32,813 bases of DNA from Candidatus Wolfebacteria bacterium (GCA_002401345.1 NVSU01000013.1:1-32813), one strand, 5' to 3'. Counted from the stretch's first letter, positions 25,015 to 32,616 are shown. Numbers and translations: made by a program. Notes: generated from the letters alone by a model not told the origin.

Positions 25015-25650
25015 TTAAGAAATAATATTTGCCAATATCTCCCTTACTTGTATTTTGTTGTTCACCGTAGTATTTATCTTGAACTTCTTAATCAACTTCA
25101 GACTGTCATAATACTCATTATAAAGATCATTCTTGTATACCGCTAATTTCTTGTTGGTTAAGTGAATCGGAATATTGATTGCTTTCCTAGACAAATTCTT
25201 GTCTGTATTATATCGCAATCTCTCTATAATAGTATTAGGTTCTGCCGTCACTAGAATTAAGATGACATCTCTTTCAGTTAACTCTTTCTCCATCTCAAGG
25301 GCATAGTCGAAGCGATCTAAATTGAACAACAGTTTACTGTATACAACTTCAGTGAGAAACAGACGCTCAATTATCATATTGTCGTGCTTAATACTATCAA
25401 CAACCCCAAAAATCTCATTCGTTCTCATCCTTAAATAATTTATTGAACTACATATAATATCAGAATCTAAATTCTCAAAATGTTCCGGATCATAAAGCAA
25501 TTTAATCTCTGGAAATTGCCTAAGTAAATGTTGGTGGAAATAATCATGCAGTTCTATAACCATTGCCCCTGGAAGAAAAAATTTTATCAAGGATGAAACC
25601 GTACCCTTCCCGCAATAATTGGCACCCTCAATTAAGACACGCTTTACCAT
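25015..25650 (-). CDS. P-loop kinase, thymidylate/deoxynucleoside-kinase-like
   Basis: 211 residues. Walker A is at residues 9-17 (G-x4-GKGT in IEGANYCGKGT). A strand-loop with HDNMIIERLFLTEVVYSKLL matches the 'DR-x-x-x-S-x-x-VY' substrate region of thymidylate and deoxynucleoside kinases, and DVILILVTAEPNTIIERLRY matches their Walker-B-like strand and lid (normally L-x-x-x-P-E-x-x-x-x-R). The C-terminal helix is basic. It probably phosphorylates a nucleotide or a related small molecule. The usual lid and substrate residues are only partly conserved, so the substrate is open. It starts 11 bases after the membrane-anchored unknown gene. Confidence 0.65.
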   Translation of the reverse strand: MVKRVLIEGANYCGKGTVSSLIKFFLPGAMVIELHDYFHQHLLRQFPEIKLLYDPEHFENLDSDIICSSINYLRMRTNEIFGVVDSIKHDNMIIERLFLTEVVYSKLLFNLDRFDYALEMEKELTERDVILILVTAEPNTIIERLRYNTDKNLSRKAINIPIHLTNKKLAVYKNDLYNEYYDSLKLIKKFKINTTVNNKIQVREILANIIS

Positions 25651-25661
25651 AATTACTTGAA

Positions 25662-26483
25662 CTATTCGTAAACGTATGGAGTCAAAAAGTCCTTTTCATA
25701 AAAGACCTTTTCAACAAAACTATTTACGTTTATCTCTTGTAAAGGGTCATTAATACTATCCTGTTTAGTGTGATTTTCAACTCGAAGGAGTAGTCCCCAT
25801 TTATTTTCTTTTAATAACCCCTTATGTTTCAAATCCTTAAACTCATCCTTTGATTTAAACAGTGAACTCAGATAAAGCAAACAAGCGCTAGTAGAAACAG
25901 TTGTTACACCACAGCAAATTAACACATGTTGTTCAGTCCCACTGGTATTTCGTATTGATCCATTAAAAATTACGCCATAACATACTTTCACAAGTTGACC
26001 GGCTTCTCTTTCTATTTCAAAAACTCTTTCTTTTCCTTGTGATTGGGAAGGGTACACAAGTATCCCTTTCGGATCTTTGATAAATTTGATTGGGGCACCA
26101 ATTTTGCCAAGCAAGTGCCTTGTCCCAGGATTCCATTTTGGACCGCTAATGCTGAGAACATTAGGATGCAAACTTATGTTGGCGCCAAGTGTGCCTCCAT
26201 CCTGTATGAGAATTTTTTCAGAGTCAAATAGGGTATTAATCGTCTGAAAACCAACCAAGAGCGCATATACATCTCCTTGTTGAACAATAACTTTATTGTC
26301 CTTTTCACCGGGAGGTATAGAACCATATGCATATATGATCTCCTTGTTAGTATTAAAAGATAAGGCCCTTGCAAAAGCTCTCCATCCGACAAAATATTTA
26401 ACACATCGCTCAATCTGCTTTCCAATAACAGCTCCAATAATAAGAACAATTATACCGGCAACTATATTCAAAATCAGGTCCAT
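25662..26483 (-). CDS. Membrane-anchored protein of unknown function
   Basis: 273 residues. Residues 3-22 are one hydrophobic helix (LILNIVAGIIVLIIGAVIGK), so the remainder probably faces the cytoplasm. The soluble part is alpha/beta, with GDVYALLVGFQTINTLFDSE, a glycine-rich ILIQDGGTLGA, NVLSISGPKWNPGTRHLL, and a later VLICCGVTTVSTSACLLYL. The 'GDV-x-AL ... SI-x-GP-x-x-N-x-x-TR' wording recalls a widespread uncharacterised alpha/beta family with nucleotide- or ligand-binding-fold features, but I cannot name it. It sits between the hexapeptide acyltransferase and the P-loop kinase with small gaps (28 and 11 bases). A membrane sensor for a nucleotide-like ligand is conceivable, but that is speculation. 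Confidence 0.55.
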   Translation of the reverse strand: MDLILNIVAGIIVLIIGAVIGKQIERCVKYFVGWRAFARALSFNTNKEIIYAYGSIPPGEKDNKVIVQQGDVYALLVGFQTINTLFDSEKILIQDGGTLGANISLHPNVLSISGPKWNPGTRHLLGKIGAPIKFIKDPKGILVYPSQSQGKERVFEIEREAGQLVKVCYGVIFNGSIRNTSGTEQHVLICCGVTTVSTSACLLYLSSLFKSKDEFKDLKHKGLLKENKWGLLLRVENHTKQDSINDPLQEINVNSFVEKVFYEKDFLTPYVYE

Positions 26484-26511
26484 TCTAATAGCGTATTTAA
26501 GTGTTTATTTA

Positions 26512-27186
26512 TCAGCCTCTGGATTCAATCTGATTAATTTTTTTTACAATTACGTTTGGGGGTATATCTTTAGTAACAACTGCCCCAGCACAGATATATG
26601 AATTATCTCCTATATTGATTCCACCTATGATAGTTGAATTAAAAGCTATTATAACGTTGTTACCAATTTTCGGGGAACTATCCAATGGGTTTTCCTCAGC
26701 AACTCCATGCTTTAAATATTTATGTACTAATGAACCATAAACACTGGAATAATCACCGATAACACAGTCATTGCATACAAACCCTCCAATACGCGAGTGT
26801 GAACCTATACTAACTCTTTTGAATATTTGTGCACGATAGTGAATTTTCGTATTATTTCCAATGCAAGCACCTCGTCCAATATATGATTGCTCCCCGCAGA
26901 TAACATTGTTTCCCAGTGAAGCACCTGAATAAATAATAGTTCCAGCTTGAATGTGACAGTGACTACCGACTGTAGTCACTATTTTTTGGTCTGTAGATGT
27001 AGTGTGTTTTTCTGGTATCAGGATGGAACGAAGGTCATCTCTCAATAATTTACCAATTATAGAACTGGCTTCTATTATCGTATTACTTCCAACTTCGACA
27101 GTTGATGGGAAACTTGCTGACTTATGGATGACTGCTCCATTTTCTAGTTGTATATAAGCCTGCTTATCGAAGTTAAATTGTTTCAT
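26512..27186 (-). CDS. Left-handed beta-helix (hexapeptide) acyltransferase
   Basis: 224 residues from the ATG at 27186, which overlaps the TAA of the hydrolase gene (TAATG); a longer start at 27207 would overlap the hydrolase by 22 bases. Hexapeptide repeats of the [LIV]-G-x4 type run through most of the length (VEVGSNTIIEASSIIG, SLGNNVICGEQSYIGRGACI, KIGNNVIIAFNSTIIGGINI, and CAGAVVTKDIPPNVIV at the end). That last wording is typical of O-/N-acetyltransferases of sugar metabolism. The catalytic histidine is uncertain; IHYRAQI and LVHKYLKHG are candidates. It probably transfers an acetyl or acyl group to a sugar or similar acceptor. It is coupled to the alpha/beta hydrolase. Confidence 0.85.
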   Translation of the reverse strand: MKQFNFDKQAYIQLENGAVIHKSASFPSTVEVGSNTIIEASSIIGKLLRDDLRSILIPEKHTTSTDQKIVTTVGSHCHIQAGTIIYSGASLGNNVICGEQSYIGRGACIGNNTKIHYRAQIFKRVSIGSHSRIGGFVCNDCVIGDYSSVYGSLVHKYLKHGVAEENPLDSSPKIGNNVIIAFNSTIIGGINIGDNSYICAGAVVTKDIPPNVIVKKINQIESRG

Positions 27187-27974
27187 TAGATGCTCTTTAA
27201 GATCCAACTTACCGCTTTATCGTGTACGTATTTCTCAATAGTCGGGTCTTTAAATGCGTGTCCTCCACTAACTACAATATCAAGCTCTACGTTTGGCTCA
27301 ATTGTGCAATAATCTTGTGCAAATTTTACTGACACTTTATCATCGCTATCACCATGAAACACTAAAGATGGAGCTTGCAGCTTAGAAATACCTAAATATG
27401 GAAACATTAATGCCATTTCTAAATACAGCGATACTGATCCAACAAATTCATTTAAGATTGTAGTCCCCCCTTCATCTAATAATTGTAGCGCTTTTTCATC
27501 AGAAATTGCCCCTTCCCATTCAAGTATCGAATTAGTAAAAGTACCTTGATAGTCCAGTACGGGATTAAGAAAGACAAAAAGCTCAATCTCTTGTTTAATC
27601 CTTAATTGACGCTCTAGGAGAGCAACACTACCACCAAAACTAGATCCTATTATTACTATCCGTTTACCTCTTCGTTTAATCCATTTTAAAACGGTTATGT
27701 AGTCATACAGAGCACCCTGAACGTCAAAATCCTTACTTGGGATGTCACTTTCTCCGTGTCCACGAAAATCAAATCGAAAAACCTCTAATCCAACAGTCAG
27801 CAGCCTTCCAGCAAATCGGTCAAATCGACCTTTTTCATGTTTATCAGTAAAAATACCATGCAACAGTAACACAATGCAATTTTCCAAAGAATTACCCGCT
27901 GGAACTTCATAAATCGCTTTAATATCGTGTCCATCAGGTGTACGAATATTGGGGTATGAAATTTGATCATTCAT
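27186..27974 (-). CDS. Alpha/beta hydrolase (S33-like)
   Basis: 262 residues, no signal peptide. It has the family landmarks in order: VLLLHGIF (oxyanion HG, residues 36-42), VFRFDFRGHGESD, nucleophile elbow G110-S111-S112-F113-G114 (IIGSSFGGSV), the acid Asp211 in VFHGDSDDKVSV and the base His239 in SGGHAF. This makes a complete Ser-Asp-His triad, so an active esterase, thioesterase or peptidase is likely. It is the first gene of the minus-strand cluster, divergent from the second ATPase gene about 220 bases away, and its stop codon overlaps the start of the acyltransferase. An acyltransferase and a hydrolase in one translationally coupled pair suggests that one adds and the other removes an acyl group, but this is inference. 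Confidence 0.85.
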   Translation of the reverse strand: MNDQISYPNIRTPDGHDIKAIYEVPAGNSLENCIVLLLHGIFTDKHEKGRFDRFAGRLLTVGLEVFRFDFRGHGESDIPSKDFDVQGALYDYITVLKWIKRRGKRIVIIGSSFGGSVALLERQLRIKQEIELFVFLNPVLDYQGTFTNSILEWEGAISDEKALQLLDEGGTTILNEFVGSVSLYLEMALMFPYLGISKLQAPSLVFHGDSDDKVSVKFAQDYCTIEPNVELDIVVSGGHAFKDPTIEKYVHDKAVSWILKSI

Positions 27975-28178
27975 TTTATGAGTATTACATATCTTAACAT
28001 ATCAGAGGGTCTATTCCCAACATCCTCTAAAATTGAAATATACAAAAATCCCATAAGAAGCTTTATCGCTGCAAAGTTTAGACAGTGCAGATCCTGAATA
28101 CATGACCATTACACTCAAACTTATCCAGAGCTTTCATGAAAGGTGTGTTTTTACCCCCCTTGTTCTCAACTTTCATAA

Positions 28179-28191
28179 CCCTATCATAGGG
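28179..28191. promoter_or_regulatory. Inverted repeat abutting the start of the second ATPase
   Basis: CCCTA and TAGGG separated by three bases, ending two bases before the ATG at 28194. In RNA it would cover the ribosome binding site, so translational control is possible; as DNA it could be an operator. A 12-bp palindrome CTTTCATGAAAG lies upstream at 28131-28142. Confidence 0.4.
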
Positions 28192-28193
28192 AT

Positions 28194-29375
28194 ATGAAGC
28201 AACTCCCTGACGAAAATCGCATCTCATATTTTGCCCGAACCAACTTCCGCAACAAGGGGAATAAATTTGGCATCAAAAAAGGAGACAGAAAATCTCATAT
28301 CTACACCATAGGTAAAACATCCACCGGCAAGTCTACCTTCCTGGCCAATCTCATGAACTCAGACCTTCAAAATGGTGAAGGTTTTTGCCTTATAGACCCC
28401 CACGGTGATCTTGCTCTGAAGATATTGCGAATGATTCCTGAGAAGAGGAAGAGCGATGTAATTTTATTCAATCCTGGACAAAGTGATCATTCAATTAGCT
28501 TGAACATATTACAAGTATCTAGCAACGAAGATAAATACCAAATCGCCTCTAGTTTTATAAGCATCCTCAAAAAAATATACGGGGATTCTTGGGGTCCTAG
28601 ACTAGAATACACCTTGCGAAACACACTTTTAACTATTCTGGAATTCCCTGAAATGGGAACGTTGCTTTGGATTCCGAAACTCTTAACCAATCAAGCATTC
28701 CGAACAGAAATTGTCAGCAATATTCATGATGAGTATTTGCGAGTATTTTGGGTTGATGAGTTTATGAAATACACTCCACGATTCCGACAGGAAGTTATTT
28801 CACCGATATTAAATAAGATTGGACAGTTCTTATCCAACCCCAACATTAGAAGAATCTTTCAAAAGCCAAGGAGCAATTTCAATTTCAGAGAGATTATGGA
28901 TAATGGAAAAATTCTAATTGCAAATTTGTCCAAAGGGAAAATAGGAGAAGACAATGCGGCACTATTAGGAGCTATGCTTGTTTCAAAAATTGAATCAGCA
29001 GCATATTCTCGGCAGAACATTCCAGAAGAAAAACGAAGGTCCTTTTATCTATACGCGGATGAATTTCAATCGTATACTACATCTAGTTTTGCCTCCATTT
29101 TATCCGAGGCCAGAAAATTCAACCTCTCCCTTATTCTCGCACACCAACATTTACATCAGTTAGATCCCCTGACCAGAGGGGCTATTTTTGGTAATGTCGG
29201 CACCATCATATCTTTTAGAGTAGGTGCAGAAGATGCGGAATATTTAGCTGAGGAATTCTATCCGAAATTCAATAAAGGTGACTTCCTAGATTTACCCAAT
29301 TACCACATGTATTTACGAATGATGATAAATGGAGAGATCAGCAAGGGATTTAGCGCAAAAGTGCTGAACATATAA
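28194..29375 (+). CDS. Short VirD4/TraG-like ATPase
   Basis: 393 residues. Walker A is at 40-48 (GKTSTGKST), then GEGFCLIDPHGDLALKILRM, and Walker B at about 284-292 (FYLYADEFQSY), followed by LSLILAHQHLHQLDP and the TraG-type IISFRVGAEDAEYLAEE. It is clearly related to the ATPase core of the 1011-aa protein at 20270-23305 but has neither its N-terminal region nor the nuclease-like C-terminus, and no membrane helices at the front as a real coupling protein would have. It probably acts on DNA, as a transporter or translocase. It is the first gene of the right-hand plus-strand block and is divergent from the hydrolase. Confidence 0.85.
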   Translation: MKQLPDENRISYFARTNFRNKGNKFGIKKGDRKSHIYTIGKTSTGKSTFLANLMNSDLQNGEGFCLIDPHGDLALKILRMIPEKRKSDVILFNPGQSDHSISLNILQVSSNEDKYQIASSFISILKKIYGDSWGPRLEYTLRNTLLTILEFPEMGTLLWIPKLLTNQAFRTEIVSNIHDEYLRVFWVDEFMKYTPRFRQEVISPILNKIGQFLSNPNIRRIFQKPRSNFNFREIMDNGKILIANLSKGKIGEDNAALLGAMLVSKIESAAYSRQNIPEEKRRSFYLYADEFQSYTTSSFASILSEARKFNLSLILAHQHLHQLDPLTRGAIFGNVGTIISFRVGAEDAEYLAEEFYPKFNKGDFLDLPNYHMYLRMMINGEISKGFSAKVLNI

Positions 29376-29498
29376 CCATATATCCCCTTTTCTGATCTGG
29401 CGTTTTTACCCGTCTTACTCCATACTTTAGTTTCATATACAGTTCCAATAGATGATTTATAGTCGTAGTAATCATCTTGTAAAGAATTAAGAACTGGT

Positions 29499-29792
29499 AT
29501 GAAACGAGAGAAGAGTAACAAATCAAAACCAGAATATATTCCCAGAAACAATCTGTGGGTGATGCGCAAAAGGCAACATATATCACAAAAGCAACTAGCG
29601 AATATTTTAGGCCATAAGACCACATCACTCATATATCGTTGGGAAAAAGGGAGTATTACCCCTGACTTGAACAACGCCCTTAAACTCTCCATTGCTCTTT
29701 CCTCCCCTCTAGAGCACCTCTTTCACGAGCACTATACATTTCTTAAATCTCAGATTGTACCGCGCAAGGCAGATCAATCCACAGATAAGTGA
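29499..29792 (+). CDS. XRE-family transcriptional regulator
   Basis: 97 residues with one Cro/C1-type helix-turn-helix: LWVMRKRQHISQKQLANILG, then HKTTSLIYRWEKGSITPDLN, and ALKLSIALSSPLEHLFHEHY. The N-terminal ~15 and C-terminal ~15 residues are basic tails. No other domain, so it is a simple DNA-binding repressor or activator. The best candidate operator is the perfect dyad at 29846-29873, 50 bases downstream and just before the next gene. The regulator may control the 29895-32031 genes and itself. Confidence 0.85.
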   Translation: MKREKSNKSKPEYIPRNNLWVMRKRQHISQKQLANILGHKTTSLIYRWEKGSITPDLNNALKLSIALSSPLEHLFHEHYTFLKSQIVPRKADQSTDK

Positions 29793-29845
29793 GGTGAACA
29801 ACCCTTATCTGACAATTTATTAGCAAATCATAATCGTACGACTGT

Positions 29846-29873
29846 CGCTATTATTATATAGATAATAATAGCG
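29846..29873. promoter_or_regulatory. Perfect 12-bp dyad, likely XRE operator
   Basis: CGCTATTATTAT and ATAATAATAGCG separated by ATAG, ending 21 bases before the ATG at 29895. A second small palindrome TCGTACGA is at 29834-29841. There is no T-tract after the dyad, so it is not a terminator. Placement between an XRE gene and the genes after it is what an operator would show. Confidence 0.7.
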
Positions 29874-29894
29874 TTTGACGTACACGACACCCCC

Positions 29895-30152
29895 ATGAAT
29901 AAATTTGATGCCCCATTGGGCATTTCTAAAGAAAAATTACTTGCAAATCAGTTAGCCATTAGATTAAAGGATATTGAAAACGTTAATCTCTATGAAAATT
30001 TCTGTCAAGTATATACCTCACAATCACTCACAGAAACACTTGGCAAAGTAGAGGCGTTTCCCGATGACAAGATTCGCAAGACTAAGGGCGCATTATTTAC
30101 CTACTTGATCAAACGATATGGCAAAAAGCAAAGTCAACGTGAAATCCGGTAA
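29895..30152 (+). CDS. Small protein overlapping the RuvC-like gene
   Basis: 85 residues, basic and helical (MNKFDAPLGISKEKLLANQL ... LFTYLIKRYGKKQSQREIR). Its 3' end overlaps the 5' end of the RuvC-like gene by 35 bases in another frame, so the two are coupled. I do not recognise a family. It may be a DNA-binding partner or a regulatory peptide for the nuclease. It directly follows the perfect dyad. Confidence 0.6.
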   Translation: MNKFDAPLGISKEKLLANQLAIRLKDIENVNLYENFCQVYTSQSLTETLGKVEAFPDDKIRKTKGALFTYLIKRYGKKQSQREIR

Positions 30153-30735
30153 CAGTACCCAATCATCATTCCCAACACCATATGTAAGCAGAATACTAGC
30201 AATTGATCCAGGAAGCAGATATATGGGTGTAGTTGTTTTAGAAAATGGTGCTCCTGTGTATTATGGAGTGAAATCACTCACAAAAGCTAGACTGTACAGG
30301 AGAAAAGTTAGAACCGCTCATGATGATGGTCACTTACTACTGAAAAGAGTTGCTGCCCCTGCGAGGCTGCCTCTAAAGCAAGTTCACAAGATTATTCAAA
30401 AACTTATTGATACGTTTAATCCAAAGTGCCTTGTAATAGAGAAACCTTTTGACAGATGGCGCAAGCAGTCAAAATTATTGAACAAGCTCGTCAAGGAGAT
30501 CACTAGGACTGTAAGGCAAAACAACGTGGAGTTAATCGAGCTCTCCCCAGAGGAAGTCAGATTAACCATTACCAAGAATGAGCACGCAACCAAGCAAGAT
30601 ATAGTAAACGCTCTTTCTTCAATATCCGATCTCAGCGTGCTTCTTGAGTTTGATAGGATTAATGACCGGTACTGGCATCACATGTTCGATGCACTTGCAC
30701 TGGCTGTAGCCGTAGAGATGAAAGCACAGCTCTAA
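30118..30735 (+). CDS. RuvC-like RNase H-fold nuclease
   Basis: 205 residues. The acidic residues of a RuvC-type active site are visible: Asp30 in RILAIDPGSRYMGVVVL, Glu108 in CLVIEKPF, and Asp191 in HHMFDALALAVAV near the C-terminus. RuvC itself is about 170-180 residues, so the size fits with an N-terminal extension of about 24 residues. Such proteins resolve four-way DNA junctions or cut branched DNA during recombination of mobile elements. It is not necessarily the housekeeping ruvC: the sequence between motifs (KARLYRRKVRTAHDDG) is unlike it and the gene sits with XRE, DUF2958-like and SSB genes. It may support replication or recombination of the element. Confidence 0.75.
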   Translation: MAKSKVNVKSGNSTQSSFPTPYVSRILAIDPGSRYMGVVVLENGAPVYYGVKSLTKARLYRRKVRTAHDDGHLLLKRVAAPARLPLKQVHKIIQKLIDTFNPKCLVIEKPFDRWRKQSKLLNKLVKEITRTVRQNNVELIELSPEEVRLTITKNEHATKQDIVNALSSISDLSVLLEFDRINDRYWHHMFDALALAVAVEMKAQL

Positions 30736-30750
30736 TTCAGTCAGACTGAA
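30736..30750 (+). other. Short hairpin after the RuvC-like gene
   Basis: TTCAGT and ACTGAA with a three-base loop, beginning directly after the stop codon. No T-tract follows, so termination is doubtful; it may only protect the 3' end. Confidence 0.3.
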
Positions 30751-30805
30751 CCCCAACAAATCTTGAATACTAACCGAGGACTTCTGTTCTCACAATACCG
30801 AATGC

Positions 30806-31129
30806 ATGGAATTATTTACCGAAGAAACAGAAACGGAATTACAGAAACAATACAAGGATGGAAGTTCTCTATCGCAGAATGTAATCGTAAAGATCTTCAA
30901 TCCATATAGTAGTTGGGCATTGTACATAATAAATCAAGACCCAAAGGACCCAGATTATTTATGGGCTATTGTAAAGGGATTTGAAGTTGAAATAGGGTCG
31001 GTTTCTAAATCAGAACTAACAACTCAACGAGTACCCCCATTCAATACTCCTTTAGAGCGTGACCTCTTTTTCACCTCAACTAACACCAAAGAGGTCTGGA
31101 ACAAATTGCGAAGAGGTGAGCATGTGTAA
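30806..31129 (+). CDS. DUF2958-like protein
   Basis: 107 residues. The sequence follows the DUF2958 pattern: a start MELFTEETETELQKQY, a hydrophobic VIVKIFNPYSSWALYIIN, then DPKDPDYLWAIVKGFEVEIG, a VSKSEL segment and PLERDLFFTS near the end. Function of this family is unknown, but it is frequent on plasmids and integrative elements. The start at 30806 is chosen because the protein begins there with MEL; an out-of-frame ATG is at 30802. It lies 70 bases after the RuvC-like gene. Confidence 0.75.
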   Translation: MELFTEETETELQKQYKDGSSLSQNVIVKIFNPYSSWALYIINQDPKDPDYLWAIVKGFEVEIGSVSKSELTTQRVPPFNTPLERDLFFTSTNTKEVWNKLRRGEHV

Positions 31130-31163
31130 TTAAATCAATTATGAACCCTTTAAACTTTGGATT

Positions 31164-31622
31164 GTGGAATCAAGATCACTAATAAAAGTAATCCAACTAT
31201 ACAGCCACGAAGACCATAATGGAATTGAAAAGACAGCTAGGAATATCCTCGTAAATATATATACCCAAATGGATGGATATATAGAGGAACACGGGAGATA
31301 TCTAGCGGAATTTCTGAAAGACTTTCGCATTGAAGAAGATTGTCATCCCTCTGAGGATATAAAGGTTGCTGATGGAGCTTGTTGTTTGGCTGTCCAGATA
31401 CTTGTCCACTTGCAAAAATGGAAAGGCTATATCTATTTATTGCCATTTGATGTGGATGAGTGTGGACAGCGATACGAATACTACATCACCGTAGATGAAG
31501 ATATAATGACAATTGACATGAAGGTCATTGATGTGCTTCATAACAAATCTTTTTTCGAGGGTACTCCTGAGCAATTCCTGAAGAAACTCTGGACTATGCC
31601 ACGAAAACATAACCTCAATTAA
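31164..31622 (+). CDS. Hypothetical protein, GTG start
   Basis: 152 residues if started at GTG 31164 (MESRSLIKVIQLYSHEDHNG), the only reasonable start after the in-frame stop at 31131; no ATG lies before codon 36. Acidic overall. Features include NILVNIYTQMDGYIEEHGRY, a cysteine pair in DGACCLAVQILV, and an acidic strand YYITVDEDIMTIDMKVIDV. No family is recognised. It stands between the DUF2958-like protein and SSB in the same orientation and is probably cotranscribed with them. Confidence 0.55.
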   Translation: MESRSLIKVIQLYSHEDHNGIEKTARNILVNIYTQMDGYIEEHGRYLAEFLKDFRIEEDCHPSEDIKVADGACCLAVQILVHLQKWKGYIYLLPFDVDECGQRYEYYITVDEDIMTIDMKVIDVLHNKSFFEGTPEQFLKKLWTMPRKHNLN

Positions 31623-31638
31623 GTTAATTAATAAACCA

Positions 31639-31656
31639 GTCTGATGAATTTCAGAC
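31639..31656 (+). promoter_or_regulatory. Hairpin in the ssb leader
   Basis: GTCTGA and TCAGAC separated by six bases, ending 15 bases before the first ssb ATG. It could be an operator or a 5'-UTR hairpin. No T-tract follows. Confidence 0.3.
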
Positions 31657-31671
31657 ACAAACACACAGTAA

Positions 31672-32031
31672 ATGACAACAATGAAAAACACAGTGCAATT
31701 AATTGGTAATCTTGGAGCTGACCCAGAATTAAAAGAAGTAGGCGATAAAAAAACATCGGTTGCAAAAATGACATTAGCAACAACGGACACCTACAAGAAA
31801 GCGTCTGGCGAAAAGGCTACAGAGACCCAATGGCACAATTTAGTTGCCTGGGGAAAGACTGCAGAAATAGCTGGAAAGTACCTTCAAAAAGGTAATCGCA
31901 TAGCTATTACAGGAAGACTTGTGAATAAGTCCTATGAAGACAAGAAAGGTATCAAACGATATGTCACAGAAATCGTTGTTTCAGACTTGTTAATGCTTGG
32001 TGATAAACCACCTGATAACAAGAAGAAATAA
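31672..32031 (+). CDS. ssb: Single-stranded DNA-binding protein
   Basis: 119 residues with an SSB OB-fold: NTVQLIGNLGADPELKEVGD, TQWHNLVAWGKTAEIAGKYL, and KGNRIAITGRLVNKSYEDKK then RYVTEIVVSDLLML. The start is MTTMKNTVQL at 31672, but the second ATG at 31681 (MKNTVQLIGNLG) looks like the usual start of Bacteroidota SSBs. The C-terminal tail is very short and basic (DKPPDNKKK) and lacks the acidic DxDxPF-type tip through which housekeeping SSB recruits repair proteins, so this is an element-borne SSB, as found on plasmids, phages and integrative elements. A strong terminator follows. Confidence 0.93.
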   Translation: MTTMKNTVQLIGNLGADPELKEVGDKKTSVAKMTLATTDTYKKASGEKATETQWHNLVAWGKTAEIAGKYLQKGNRIAITGRLVNKSYEDKKGIKRYVTEIVVSDLLMLGDKPPDNKKK

Positions 32032-32050
32032 TTGATGTTTTATCAATACA

Positions 32051-32086
32051 TCCTCCTCAATGCATGAGCAAAGAGGAGGATTTTTT
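32051..32086 (+). terminator. Rho-independent terminator after ssb
   Basis: Perfect 8-bp stem TCCTCCTC/GAGGAGGA with a 14-base loop, followed by six Ts. It ends the plus-strand block that starts at 28194 or 29895. Confidence 0.9.
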
Positions 32087-32118
32087 ATCTGAATGTGCAA
32101 ATCTATATCTCGGAACTC

Positions 32119-32616
32119 TTAACTATAAAACGTGACACACCTCTCAACAAAACTCGTCAGATAATCTTCTACATGAACATTCTGTAAGGTATCCCCATGA
32201 TGCTCTTGTACAAACTTTTTGTCTCCCCTCATGTCCACATGTTTGGTAACAGTGATTATGTTTTGGTAAGGGTTTAAGTTGAATTCTATGTACGGACTAC
32301 TGCTTTTAATTTGCTTTCCACCTCTAATCAGAAAATGTACTTTTATGAAGTTTTCTGTTACTGGCTTAACACCCTCCAATTGCTCGTTGGTGTAGTAGAC
32401 TAAGGTCGGTTTCGGATTACCCTTAAAGGAGCCATCGGCCAGATCCAGAAATGGCAGGATTACATCCTTCCTAAGTCGAACAAAGCCCTGCTTAGCACTA
32501 ACTTCAAACTCCCGATCTCGAATCATCTTCTCCTTCATTTGTTCCTTTTGAGTCTGCTGAGCTTCTCCTAAGGATTCACCCAGTTCTTCCAATTTACGCT
32601 TTAAATTATCATCCAT
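32119..32616 (-). CDS. Hypothetical protein with N-terminal coiled coil
   Basis: 165 residues from the ATG at 32616 (MDDNLKRKLEELGESLGEAQ); the longer TTG start at 32643 adds only untypical residues. Residues 1-45 are a highly charged helix, likely a coiled coil. The remainder is alpha/beta with GFVRLRKDVILPFLDLADGS, then KVHFLIRGGKQIKSSSPYIE and FNLNPYQNIITVTKHVDMRG. No family or catalytic motif is recognised. It converges with the ssb gene, so the terminator at 32051-32086 may also serve it in part. Confidence 0.6.
   Translation of the reverse strand: MDDNLKRKLEELGESLGEAQQTQKEQMKEKMIRDREFEVSAKQGFVRLRKDVILPFLDLADGSFKGNPKPTLVYYTNEQLEGVKPVTENFIKVHFLIRGGKQIKSSSPYIEFNLNPYQNIITVTKHVDMRGDKKFVQEHHGDTLQNVHVEDYLTSFVERCVTFYS

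Noticed and set aside
20270-29375. A complete conjugative type IV secretion system
   Set aside because: Only VirD4-like ATPases are present; no relaxase, VirB4-like, or Tra membrane proteins are encoded in the window.
29300-29692. Minus-strand frames across the XRE gene
   Set aside because: They are antisense to the well-supported XRE regulator and the ATPase end.
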